From: Deltaproteobacteria bacterium
GTDB taxonomy: Bacteria > Myxococcota_A > UBA9160 > SZUA-336
NCBI GenBank assembly: GCA_029261895.1
Contig: JAJDAK010000047.1
Coordinates: 1 to 64,000, forward strand
Reading direction: 5' to 3'
Length of the DNA: 64,000 nt
Shown here: positions 52,013 through 60,552 of the stretch, piece after piece
Layout of the letters: each line of letters opens with the position of its first letter
How positions within the stretch are numbered: the stretch's first letter is position 1
Translations under genes and position numbers: made by a program
Notes under the pieces: generated by a model
What the model was told of the DNA's origin: nothing
Seen by the model: the letters and a program-made list of their open reading frames with translations, nothing else
Databases searched by the model: none

Positions 52013-54284
52013 ACGGCGAACAAAGCGCGCGGAATCAAAGAAGGGTCGCGAACGTACGACGCGCAGCGGCCAGCCGCCAGGACGTTTGGAGGCTGAGGCG
52101 GTCGCGCTCGGGCTTTTCGCGTTGGCGATTTTTCTTGAAGTCGCGTTGCTGACCTATGACCCTGCGGATCCACTCTGGAGTTTCGGTCAGACGGTGGCGA
52201 ATCGCTTCGGACCGATCGGCGCGCTGCTCGCGGGTGTGCTCGCTGGATCGCTCGGCTGGGCGGCACATTGCCTGCCAATCGCCGCGCTGATTATCGGTGC
52301 TCGATATCTGCGCGGACTGCCGATACGCCCGCGCTGGATTCCCATCGTCTCCTGGAGCGCGTTTATCATCCTCCTTGCCGCCACCGCGGGCGCGTTTCAT
52401 CTGCTCGCGCCGGAACGGATTGCCGCGACCGCGGGCGGTTCCGTCGGCGATTGGACCGCCGCTATGCTTCGCGGCGCGCTCTATGTTCCGGGCACGCTCC
52501 TCGTGCTCACGATCGGTTTGATCCTTTCATTTCTGGTTGCCACTGGCGGCTCGATGCGTGATGCGGGCCAAAGCGTCGCTGTGGCTGTTGAAAAAGTCCG
52601 CCGTCAGGTCGTGCAGCTCGCAGAGGTGAGTTGGGCGCGCTTTCGCATGCGTATGGATCGTGTTGCAGAGGCGCGTGAACTCAAGCCTGAGAGGAGTAGT
52701 GAACTCGCGCGACCCACGATGCCCGTCGTACCCGAGCGTTTAAAGCGAAGTAAGTCCTATGAGCCTGAGGTGGTGGAGCATCAGATTGCAGCGCCCAAAC
52801 CGCAGAGACAAGCCGATCTGCCGTTTCCACAGGCCGGGCCCAAGGGGCCTTTCAAACTTCCGGACTTGGAGATGCTCGCGCAGGGTGCCGATTACGGTGC
52901 AAGTCTTGATCGAGATTCGCTGATTCAAAACTCACAGATTCTCGAAAAGAAGCTCGCGGACTTCGGTGTGAACGGTCGCGTAGTCAAAGTGCATCCGGGG
53001 CCCGTTGTGACGATGTACGAGTACGAACCCGCACCTGGCGTAAAAGTTTCGCGCATCGTTTCCCTATCCGATGACCTTGCACTTGCACTGCGCGCGATTT
53101 CAATTCGTATCGTTGCCCCGATACCCGGCAAGAACGTTGTAGGTATCGAGGTTCCGAATCAATCGCGCGAGGTCGTCGTGATTCGAGATCTGCTGGCGCA
53201 TCCGACGTTTTTTGAAGCCGAATCCAAACTCATCATTCCTTTGGGCAAGGACATCTTTGGCAATCCCATCGTCGCTGACCTAGCCAAGATGCCGCATCTC
53301 TTGGTTGCGGGTGCGACCGGAAGCGGGAAGTCGGTATTTCTCAACGCGCTGCTTTGCAGCATCTTCTTTAAGGCGACGCCACAGGAAGTTCAACTGCTGC
53401 TCGTGGATCCCAAAATGCTCGAGTTCGCCATGTTTAAGAACATCCCACATCTAATTTCTGAGGTGGTGACAAATCCTAAGCGCGCGGCATCCGCCTTGAT
53501 GGGCGTCGTGGCTAAAATGGAAGACCGTTATAAGTTGATGTCGCAGCTTGGTGTCAGGAACATCGCGCAATACAACAAAGCGGTGCGTAAGGACAAGATC
53601 CCGATCGACGACAGCGATCAATTGCATGAACCGCTGCCCTACATCGTGGTCATGATCGACGAATTGGCAGATTTGATGATTGTCGCGTCGCGTGATGTAG
53701 AGGAATCGTTAATACGCCTTGCGCAGATGGCGCGGGCTGCGGGGATTCATTTAGTGCTGGCCACGCAACGTCCCTCGGTCGATGTGCTGACGGGGCTGAT
53801 CAAAGCGAACTTCCCCGCGAGAATTTCTTTCCAGGTGAGTTCACGCATCGATTCGAGAACGATTCTGGACTCGAACGGTGCGGAGCGGCTTTTGGGTATG
53901 GGCGATCTTTTGTTTTTGCCGCCTGGGAGCTCGAAGCTCGAGCGTATTCACGGTCCATACATCTCGGACAACGAAGTTCAGACGGTAACAGACTTCCTAC
54001 GTGGTCAGGGCGAACCCAAGTTTGATCCGACGCTCGTGCGCATGGAAGAGGCGCGCGAAGAGGCCGAGGCGCGCGGTGGCGAATACGATGATCTTTTCGA
54101 TGAAGCAGTGGACGTGGTATCGCGTCATAGAATTGCATCGATTTCGTTCGTACAGCGGAGATTGAAGATTGGATACAACCGAGCCGCGCGCATCGTCGAG
54201 CAAATGGAATTGGACGGCATGGTCGGCCCCCAGGAGGGGACGAAGCCGCGCGAGATCTTCCTTCGCCCAGTTGATGAGGCATAG
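52005..54284 (+). CDS. ftsK: DNA translocase FtsK
   Basis: The TTG start overlaps the end of uppP and gives 759 residues. A basic N-terminus is followed by four membrane helices (to about residue 180), a charged linker and the motor domain with Walker A GATGSGKS (436-443), Walker B VVMIDELADLM and LATQRPSVDVLTG. The C-terminal winged helix (RHRIASISFVQRRLKIGYNR) reads KOPS sequences. FtsK pumps chromosome ends through the division septum and activates XerCD. The length is normal for a short-linker FtsK. Confidence 0.95.
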   Translation: MAKRRTKRAESKKGRERTTRSGQPPGRLEAEAVALGLFALAIFLEVALLTYDPADPLWSFGQTVANRFGPIGALLAGVLAGSLGWAAHCLPIAALIIGARYLRGLPIRPRWIPIVSWSAFIILLAATAGAFHLLAPERIAATAGGSVGDWTAAMLRGALYVPGTLLVLTIGLILSFLVATGGSMRDAGQSVAVAVEKVRRQVVQLAEVSWARFRMRMDRVAEARELKPERSSELARPTMPVVPERLKRSKSYEPEVVEHQIAAPKPQRQADLPFPQAGPKGPFKLPDLEMLAQGADYGASLDRDSLIQNSQILEKKLADFGVNGRVVKVHPGPVVTMYEYEPAPGVKVSRIVSLSDDLALALRAISIRIVAPIPGKNVVGIEVPNQSREVVVIRDLLAHPTFFEAESKLIIPLGKDIFGNPIVADLAKMPHLLVAGATGSGKSVFLNALLCSIFFKATPQEVQLLLVDPKMLEFAMFKNIPHLISEVVTNPKRAASALMGVVAKMEDRYKLMSQLGVRNIAQYNKAVRKDKIPIDDSDQLHEPLPYIVVMIDELADLMIVASRDVEESLIRLAQMARAAGIHLVLATQRPSVDVLTGLIKANFPARISFQVSSRIDSRTILDSNGAERLLGMGDLLFLPPGSSKLERIHGPYISDNEVQTVTDFLRGQGEPKFDPTLVRMEEAREEAEARGGEYDDLFDEAVDVVSRHRIASISFVQRRLKIGYNRAARIVEQMELDGMVGPQEGTKPREIFLRPVDEA

Positions 54285-54930
54285 CGTCCGCGTTTTCGTG
54301 ATGGCGTTCGGCCTGTGCCTGATGGGGGCGCAGGACACCGCAGAAGGTGTTGTTGCGGTTGAACGTGTTGTCGCAGCGGTTCAGTGCCACTACGATGGCG
54401 TGAAGACGCTACGTGCGCGGTTCAAACAATCGAGTTTTGTCGCGTCGATCGGGAAACGCGACCTTTCTGAAGGCTCGGTCATCGTCGAACGACCTGGGCG
54501 CATGCGTTGGGAATACGATAAGCCCGATGCACGCATTATTCTTCTCGATAAAGGTGCGATTCGTATGTACGTACCCGAAGACAAGCAGCTTCAAATTGCT
54601 TCCACCGATGCTGGCGGCATCTCGCCAACCGCGTTGGCGTTTTTACTAGGCGATCGGAAACTCCGCGAAACATTTGCGGCAACACGTGTGCATCAAGAGG
54701 GCACCGAAGAAATCGGTCTCAAACTCGTCCCAAGACAAGATGAAGGGTTCGAGTTCTTGGAACTTTGGGTGGATCCGAAATCCCATCAGGTTCGCCGTTC
54801 TATCGTTGTCGATCTGTTCTCGAATCGAACCGAACTGGTGCTTGAGCAAGTTCAGGAGAATGCAGGCGTTGTGGAAGCAGATTTCTCAATCAAGGTGCCA
54901 GAAGACACTGACGTCATCGATCTCCGCTAG
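54274..54930 (+). CDS. lolA: Outer-membrane lipoprotein carrier protein LolA
   Basis: ATG 54274 lies inside the last codons of ftsK and gives 218 residues with a signal peptide (MRHSVRVFVMAFGLCLMGAQ). The body follows LolA: TLRARFKQSSF, GSVIVERPGRMRWEYDKPD, ILLDKGAIRMYVPEDKQLQI and FLELWVDPKSHQV. It ferries lipoproteins across the periplasm to the outer membrane. It completes a uppP-ftsK-lolA operon with overlapping genes. A 549-base gap follows. Confidence 0.9.
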   Translation: MRHSVRVFVMAFGLCLMGAQDTAEGVVAVERVVAAVQCHYDGVKTLRARFKQSSFVASIGKRDLSEGSVIVERPGRMRWEYDKPDARIILLDKGAIRMYVPEDKQLQIASTDAGGISPTALAFLLGDRKLRETFAATRVHQEGTEEIGLKLVPRQDEGFEFLELWVDPKSHQVRRSIVVDLFSNRTELVLEQVQENAGVVEADFSIKVPEDTDVIDLR

Positions 54931-55069
54931 CGGAAGCGGCAGAGTGCCGACGCTTGCCGTCAATGATCCGACGATCCCGGGGTGCGAAGTGACTATCGCA
55001 CCTCTACCTGGCTTGGAATCGCAAAACACCTGTTTTTCAAAGGGTTTTCAGCGAAGTTGCATCTCTATG

Positions 55070-55259
55070 GGCGTTGACACCCCTCGGGGCTTTGTTATCT
55101 TGGTTCGACGGTGTAAGTAGGCGTGATTTCAGGTGTTTTTTGAATCGGCAGGCGTTGGAAACGAAGTGACAAAGTCACACGGATCCGCTGCAGCTGTACC
55201 CCTAGACCTTTGCGGTGGACGAAGCCGTAAACTCGTAGGCGTTGAAACTGCTTTGTTAT
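55070..55259 (+). repeat. Imperfect direct repeat upstream of the proteasome operon
   Basis: GGCGTTGACAC (55070-55080) with GCTTTGTTAT (55089-55098) recurs as GGCGTTGAAAC (55238-55248) with GCTTTGTTAT (55250-55259). The spacer between the two blocks shrinks from eight bases to one in the second copy, which would destroy promoter spacing. The shared blocks may be a binding site for one regulator. Confidence 0.5.
55074..55101 (+). promoter_or_regulatory. Sigma-70-like promoter for the proteasome operon
   Basis: TTGACA (55074-55079) is a perfect -35 box. TATCTT (55096-55101) is a fair -10 box at 16-base spacing. It points toward arc, with a predicted start near 55108. Confidence 0.6.
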
Positions 55260-55479
55260 ATCGGATTCCCTTGTCTTTTCAGCTAGGTAGGGCGGCTGGC
55301 CGCGATTGGTTGATGGGAACCGAGCACGCTGCTCCGGCCGTAACAGGGAGCCATGGAGTTGCATCTAAATGCGCATCGCAGCGTTGGTACGTCGATTGCA
55401 CCAGCTTGTGGGTTGCGGTGATCGCTGTCGCTAGGGAGTGGCAGTGGCCGCAAGAATCGGCCGGAGGCAAGGAATAAGC

Positions 55480-57330
55480 ATGAGCGAATCGGGTTCAGGC
55501 AAAAGAGGCTTTGTCCGCGACGTTATGAAGCGTATCTCCGCTTCAAGAGAAGATGACGTGGAATCAGGTGGAGGCCAAGACCCCGCAGATCCCCGGGACC
55601 CGCGTCCAGGGCGTGACTCGGAGGACTTGGACGGACTACGCGATGCATTGCGTTTTTTGGGTCCAGAGTCCGGCGATCTAGTCCGTCGCGTTGAACGCGC
55701 ATTGATGGACTATGAATTGCTGAAGCAGCGGTTCGAACGCTCGCGCACACAGATGCACGATGCGGAACGCCAAAATGAGAAGCTCGTCAATACGCTTCAA
55801 GACGCGAAGCAGCAGATCGACATGCTCAAAGAAGAGGTCGATAAGCTTTGTTCGCCGCCGAATTCCTACGGCACGTTTGAACGTACCAACAAGGACGGCA
55901 CGATTGAGATCAATGTGGATGGGCGACGCATGCGCGTAAACGTGCATCCGACCATTCGTGTTGAAGACCTGATGGAAGGCCAATGGGTTGTACTCAATGA
56001 AGCCTTCAATGTGATCGATGCATCCGGCTTTGATCCACGCGGCGAAGTTTGCGCGGTGTCGGATGTGCTTGATGACGGTCGCGTCGTTGTTGTCGGACAC
56101 GGCGACGAAGAGCGGGTTGTTTCACTTACGCAGCCTATGCGCCGCGAAAAGCTCAAGGCTGGCGACAACCTCTTGATCAATGCGCGCACTGGTTTCGGTG
56201 TGGAGAAGATGCCGAAGTCGACCGTGGATCAGGTCATGCTCGAAGAGGTGCCGGATATCAACTACGAAGATATCGGTGGTCTTGGCGATCAGATCGAAGT
56301 GTTGCGTGATGCGATCGAGCTGCCCTATTTGCACGCAGATCGATTTAAGGAATATCAGCTTTCGCCACCCAAGGGGATTCTGCTTTACGGACCTCCCGGC
56401 TGCGGTAAGACCATGATCGGTAAGGCGGTAGCGAACAGCTTGGCTCAGCGTATTTCGGAGCTTCGTGGCGTTGAAGCCAAGAGTTACTTCTTGAACGTGA
56501 AGGGCCCTGAACTTCTGAACAAGTACGTGGGTGAGACCGAGCATAAAATTCGCGAGGTTTTCAAGAACGCACGTGAGAAAGCGGAAGAAGATGTTCCCGT
56601 CGTAATTTTCTTCGACGAAATGGATTCGCTCTTCCGTATGCGCGGTTCGGGAATTTCATCCGACATGGAAGCAACCGTCGTTGCGCAGTTCCTCTCTGAG
56701 ATCGACGGCATCGAGTCACTAAAGAACGTGATCGTGATTGGTGCTTCGAACCGACAGGACTTGATCGATCCTGCGGTATTGCGTCCGGGTCGCTTGGATC
56801 TGAAGGTTAAAGTGAATCGCCCGGATCGGGATGGTGCGAGGGAGATTTTCCTCAAGTACCTGTCACAGGACTTGCCGTTCCATATGGAGATGTTCAATAA
56901 GTACGGTTCAGATGTGAGCGTGATGGTTCCGGCGATGATCGATCAGGTGATCGAAAACATGTATGCCGAGAACGAGGCGAACAAGTTCCTTGAGGTGACA
57001 TACGCCAAGGGCGAGCGCGAGATCTTCTATTTCAAGGACTTCTCGAGTGGCGCGATGATTCGCAACATCGTTGACCGTGCAAAGAAAACTGCGGTCAAAC
57101 GATCGATCACCAAGGACGAGTCGGGGATCAAGCTGCAGGACGTCATGGATGCAGTTCGCGATGAGTTCAAAGAGAATGAGGATCTGCCGAATACCACCAA
57201 TCCGGACGACTGGGCACGAATCTCGGGTCGTAAGGGCGAGCGAATTATCAACGTGCGAACGTTGATCACGGGCATCAATCGGCAGGAGAGCAGTATCGAA
57301 AACGTGGGAGGCTCGGGTCAGTACCTCTAG
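55480..57330 (+). CDS. arc: Proteasome-activating AAA+ ATPase (Arc/Mpa)
   Basis: ATG 55480 follows AAGGA and gives 616 residues. A coiled coil (about 50-115, Pup-binding in relatives) is followed by OB domains and an AAA+ domain. Walker A is GPPGCGKT (304-311) and Walker B VIFFDEMDSLF (Asp379, Glu380). The C-terminus ends GQYL, the tripeptide that docks into and opens the 20S proteasome. A longer frame to 55438 adds non-conserved residues. It recognises pupylated proteins, unfolds them and feeds them to the core. It is the first gene of the operon. Confidence 0.95.
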   Translation: MSESGSGKRGFVRDVMKRISASREDDVESGGGQDPADPRDPRPGRDSEDLDGLRDALRFLGPESGDLVRRVERALMDYELLKQRFERSRTQMHDAERQNEKLVNTLQDAKQQIDMLKEEVDKLCSPPNSYGTFERTNKDGTIEINVDGRRMRVNVHPTIRVEDLMEGQWVVLNEAFNVIDASGFDPRGEVCAVSDVLDDGRVVVVGHGDEERVVSLTQPMRREKLKAGDNLLINARTGFGVEKMPKSTVDQVMLEEVPDINYEDIGGLGDQIEVLRDAIELPYLHADRFKEYQLSPPKGILLYGPPGCGKTMIGKAVANSLAQRISELRGVEAKSYFLNVKGPELLNKYVGETEHKIREVFKNAREKAEEDVPVVIFFDEMDSLFRMRGSGISSDMEATVVAQFLSEIDGIESLKNVIVIGASNRQDLIDPAVLRPGRLDLKVKVNRPDRDGAREIFLKYLSQDLPFHMEMFNKYGSDVSVMVPAMIDQVIENMYAENEANKFLEVTYAKGEREIFYFKDFSSGAMIRNIVDRAKKTAVKRSITKDESGIKLQDVMDAVRDEFKENEDLPNTTNPDDWARISGRKGERIINVRTLITGINRQESSIENVGGSGQYL

Positions 57331-57372
57331 CGTTCGAGAGAAACCGCAGACCCAAGGAAAACCGACGACTAT

Positions 57373-58857
57373 ATGCCGCTTCCCAGTGTGATCGGGACGG
57401 AAATTGAATACGGAATTACGGTCCAAAATGACCGTGATTTCGATCCGATTTCCAGCTGTGTACTCTTGGTAAACGCCTATCAGGAAAACCAAGATTCGCA
57501 GATCCTATGGGACTACGATCAGGAAAATCCGCTCATGGACGCGCGCGGCTTTCACGTTGAGGGCGAGAAATACACGCCGAATCAACAGGAAAACATCGCG
57601 CGGAACAAGACGCTGCGGAACGGTGCCCGGTTTTACGTTGATCATGCACATCCTGAGTATTCCACGCCTGAAGTCACCAACGTTCTTGATCTGATTGCAT
57701 ACGAGCGTGCAGGTGAACGAACGATGGAAATGGCTCGTCGCGCCGCGACTGCGCTACTTCCGCCTGGTCAGACGTTGTTGATCTACAAGAACAACAGCGA
57801 CCGCAAAGGCAATAGTTACGGCAATCACGAGAACTACCTGATCGAGCGCAAGACGCCGTTCAAGGATGTGGTTGAGCACTTCACTCCGTTTCTCGTGTCT
57901 CGGCAAATTTATACGGGTGCGGGCAAGATCGGTTCTGAAAATCGAGCGATGCAGTGCGACTACCAGATTTCGCAGCGTGCGGATTTCTTTGAGACCGAAG
58001 TCGCGCTTGACACCATGGTGAAGCGACCCATCATCAACACGCGTGATGAGCCGCATGCGGATCGCGATAAGTATCGTCGTTTGCATGTCATCATCGGCGA
58101 TTCGAATATGTCGGAGGTTACGACTTATTTACGTGTAGGCGTGACGAGCGTAATTCTCGCGTTGATCGAAGATCAAGCGATCACGAAGAACATGTCGATC
58201 GTGGAGCCCGTTCGCGCGGTCAAAGAGGTGTCACATGACATCGCCTGCAAACGCGAATTTTCGATGGATCGCGGCGGACGCTTGACGGCGATTCAGATTC
58301 AGGAAGATTTTCTAGAGATGGCTTTGGCATACTTCAGTTCGCGCGAGGTCGATCCTATCATCAAGGATGTGCTGACGCGTTGGGAGCACACGCTGAGCCG
58401 ACTCAAAGAAGATCCGATGCAGCTGGATCGAGAGATCGATTGGGTGATCAAGCATAAATTGCTGCGCGACTACATGTCGAAGCGAAATACCAGCTGGGAT
58501 CATCCCCAAGTGCAAATGCTGGATTTGCAGTATCACGATGTGCGTCCAGACAAGGGTCTCTATTTCTTGCTGGAACGACGCGATGCGGTGGAGCGTATCG
58601 TGGATGACGCGGATATCGAAAAAGCTGTTTATGCTCCGCCCACAGATACGCGAGCTTATTTCCGCGGTGAATGCATTCGCCGCTACCCTGACTCTGTATT
58701 CGGTGTGAACTGGGATTCGATCTCGTTTAATGTCGGAGATGAACCCATTAAAAGAATTTTGATGAACGAACCACTCAAAGGTACCAAGGCGCATGTGGAA
58801 GAGTTGTTAAATGCAAATCCTAATGTGGAAGATCTGGTTCGAAGCCTTACGTCCTAG
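57373..58857 (+). CDS. dop: Pup deamidase/depupylase
   Basis: The 494-residue protein is a carboxylate-amine ligase fold with GTEIEYGI (Glu10, Glu12) and RFYVDHAHPEYSTPEV with catalytic Asp90. The insert between them, LLVNAYQENQDSQILWDYDQ and onward, is the Dop loop absent from PafA, which settles the assignment. Dop deamidates Pup when it ends in Gln and removes Pup from substrates. Since the Pup here ends in Glu, depupylation is the likely main role. It lies 42 bases after arc. Confidence 0.92.
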   Translation: MPLPSVIGTEIEYGITVQNDRDFDPISSCVLLVNAYQENQDSQILWDYDQENPLMDARGFHVEGEKYTPNQQENIARNKTLRNGARFYVDHAHPEYSTPEVTNVLDLIAYERAGERTMEMARRAATALLPPGQTLLIYKNNSDRKGNSYGNHENYLIERKTPFKDVVEHFTPFLVSRQIYTGAGKIGSENRAMQCDYQISQRADFFETEVALDTMVKRPIINTRDEPHADRDKYRRLHVIIGDSNMSEVTTYLRVGVTSVILALIEDQAITKNMSIVEPVRAVKEVSHDIACKREFSMDRGGRLTAIQIQEDFLEMALAYFSSREVDPIIKDVLTRWEHTLSRLKEDPMQLDREIDWVIKHKLLRDYMSKRNTSWDHPQVQMLDLQYHDVRPDKGLYFLLERRDAVERIVDDADIEKAVYAPPTDTRAYFRGECIRRYPDSVFGVNWDSISFNVGDEPIKRILMNEPLKGTKAHVEELLNANPNVEDLVRSLTS

Positions 58858-58866
58858 GAGAAGAAT

Positions 58867-59076
58867 ATGAGTGACCAAGAACAGAAGAAGCGCAGCGATG
58901 GCGGCGACTCTGGCGAAGAGACCAAAGGCGACGATGGCGCCGGTCAGAAGAAGATCGCCAAGCGCGGTGAAGAGCTAAAAGAAGAAATGGACACGCTCAT
59001 CGACGAGATCGATGAAGTCCTCGAAGAAAACGCCGAGGAATTCGTGAAAAACTACGTACAGCGGGGAGGCGAGTAA
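58867..59076 (+). CDS. pup: Prokaryotic ubiquitin-like protein Pup
   Basis: The 69-residue protein is disordered and acidic, with the Arc-binding helix EELKEEMDTLIDEIDEVLEE and the C-terminus KNYVQRGGE. Pup is ligated through its terminal Glu to lysines of target proteins. The genome encodes Glu directly instead of the Gln that Dop must convert in Mycobacterium. An AGGAG site precedes the ATG, nine bases after dop. It lies directly before the beta subunit gene. Confidence 0.95.
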   Translation: MSDQEQKKRSDGGDSGEETKGDDGAGQKKIAKRGEELKEEMDTLIDEIDEVLEENAEEFVKNYVQRGGE

Positions 59077-59079
59077 GCC

Positions 59080-59859
59080 TTGGACGGCATGAACTACAAC
59101 GGATCAAGCTTTTTTGAGTTTCTGAAACTCGACCACCCTGGTCTCGTTCCGGATTTCTCGAATGTGGATTGGACGCATGTTGAGGTACCGCATGGAACAA
59201 CGGTTTTATCGTTGGTCTATGAGGATGGCGCTCTGATGGCAGGCGATCGCTTGGCGACCGAAGGCCACCAAGTGGCTACACGTGACATCGAGAAGGTCTA
59301 CAAGATCGACGAAACATGCACGATGGCGATTGCAGGGGCCGCAGGTCCGGCAATCGAAATGATGCAGATGTTTCGACTGGAGTTGGCGCATTACGAGAAG
59401 ATCGAAGGGCATACGTTGACCTTCGAGGGTAAAGCCAACCGGCTTTCGTTCTTGTTGCGGCAAAATCTGCCAGCCGCGATGCAGGGCTTGGTCGTGATGC
59501 CGCTTTTTGCGGGTTATGACCATCAGCAGGACCGCGGTCGTATTTATAAGTTCGACATTACCGGTGGACGCTATGCGGAAGCCGACTACTACTCGACGGG
59601 ATCGGGTGGTAAGGATGCCCGGTCCAGTCTTAAAAAGACTTTCCGGAGTTCGGGTTTCACCCGCAACAATGCGATTGAAGCAGCGATCGAGGCGCTGGTC
59701 GATGCGGCGGATGATGATCGTGCCACGGGCGGTTTCGATTTGAATCGCGGAATTTATCCGACATGTAAGTTGATCACGAAATCTGGCGTTGAAGAAGTTT
59801 CCGACAAGGAAATTCTCCAGGCGTTTGAACGCGTGACCGAACGACGAAAGGCGGCTTAG
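59080..59859 (+). CDS. prcB: 20S proteasome beta subunit
   Basis: The 259-residue protein has a 39-residue propeptide ending PHG before catalytic Thr40, then Asp56 and Lys72 (mature positions 1, 17 and 33). These are the exact proteasome active-site residues. Body segments VMPLFAGYDHQQDRGRIYKF and YSTGSGGKDARSSLKK match PrcB. The TTG at 59080 sits ten bases after GGGGAGG; an ATG at 59089 would shorten the propeptide by three residues. It forms the proteolytic inner rings. Confidence 0.95.
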   Translation: MDGMNYNGSSFFEFLKLDHPGLVPDFSNVDWTHVEVPHGTTVLSLVYEDGALMAGDRLATEGHQVATRDIEKVYKIDETCTMAIAGAAGPAIEMMQMFRLELAHYEKIEGHTLTFEGKANRLSFLLRQNLPAAMQGLVVMPLFAGYDHQQDRGRIYKFDITGGRYAEADYYSTGSGGKDARSSLKKTFRSSGFTRNNAIEAAIEALVDAADDDRATGGFDLNRGIYPTCKLITKSGVEEVSDKEILQAFERVTERRKAA

Positions 59860-59864
59860 CCAGC

Positions 59865-60548
59865 ATGAGTGCACCGTTCTATGTTTCACCTGAGCAGTGG
59901 TATCAGGACAAAGCTGAGTATGCCCGCAAGGGTATTGCACGCGGGCGGCCCATTGTCGCAGTCCTCTACGATCAGGGGATTGTGATTTCCGCCGGGAATA
60001 AGAGTGCGAGTCTGCGCAAGGTTTCCGAAATTTACGATCGCATCGCATTTGCAGGTGTTGGGAAGTTCGATGAGTACGAAAGCCTGCGTAAACAAGGCGT
60101 CCGCTACGCCGATCTAAGAGGCTATAGCTACTGTCGGGATGATGTTGCGGCTCAGAGTTTGGCGAATGAATACTCGACCGCGTTGGGTGCGATTTTTACG
60201 CGTGAAATGAAGCCTTACGAGGTGGAGCTCTTGATTGCCGAAGTAACCGATACCGGCGGTACGTTCTATCACGTGATGTATGACGGAAGTATGACGGATC
60301 ACGCCGACTACATATCGATCGGCGGCGATGCGGATGAGATCCATACCGTACTTAAGGACGGCTGGCGCGAAGACATGCCGCTGGGCGAAGCGGTGCGCTT
60401 GACGGCAAAAGCGTTGGACAAATCCGAGTCTGGCGACAGCGGACTAGATGAGAATGGGATGGAGGTCGGAATCCTCGATCGCAATCGAGACGTTCGGAAG
60501 TTCCAGCGTCTTTCTGTCAAGGAGATCCGCGAGCTGATCACCGAGTAA
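59865..60548 (+). CDS. prcA: 20S proteasome alpha subunit
   Basis: The 227-residue protein starts PFYVSPEQWYQDKAEYARKG, the gate-forming N-terminus and H0 helix. It has IVISAGNKSASLRKVSEIYD, IAFAGVGKFDEYESLR and IFTREMKPYEVELLIAEV, as in PrcA. Catalytic Thr is absent, as expected for alpha rings. It forms the outer rings that Arc docks onto. It starts five bases after prcB. Confidence 0.94.
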   Translation: MSAPFYVSPEQWYQDKAEYARKGIARGRPIVAVLYDQGIVISAGNKSASLRKVSEIYDRIAFAGVGKFDEYESLRKQGVRYADLRGYSYCRDDVAAQSLANEYSTALGAIFTREMKPYEVELLIAEVTDTGGTFYHVMYDGSMTDHADYISIGGDADEIHTVLKDGWREDMPLGEAVRLTAKALDKSESGDSGLDENGMEVGILDRNRDVRKFQRLSVKEIRELITE

Positions 60549-60552
60549 TGTA

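Larger units (their letters stand above)
54931..55479 (+). other. 549-base intergenic region with the proteasome operon leader
   Basis: No gene of note is visible; short open frames lack family resemblance. A good sigma-70-type promoter at 55074-55101 would give a leader of about 370 bases before arc. Within it, a shortened copy of the promoter-like sequence recurs at 55238-55259. A GAGG- or AAGGA-type site precedes the arc ATG at 55480. Confidence 0.5.
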
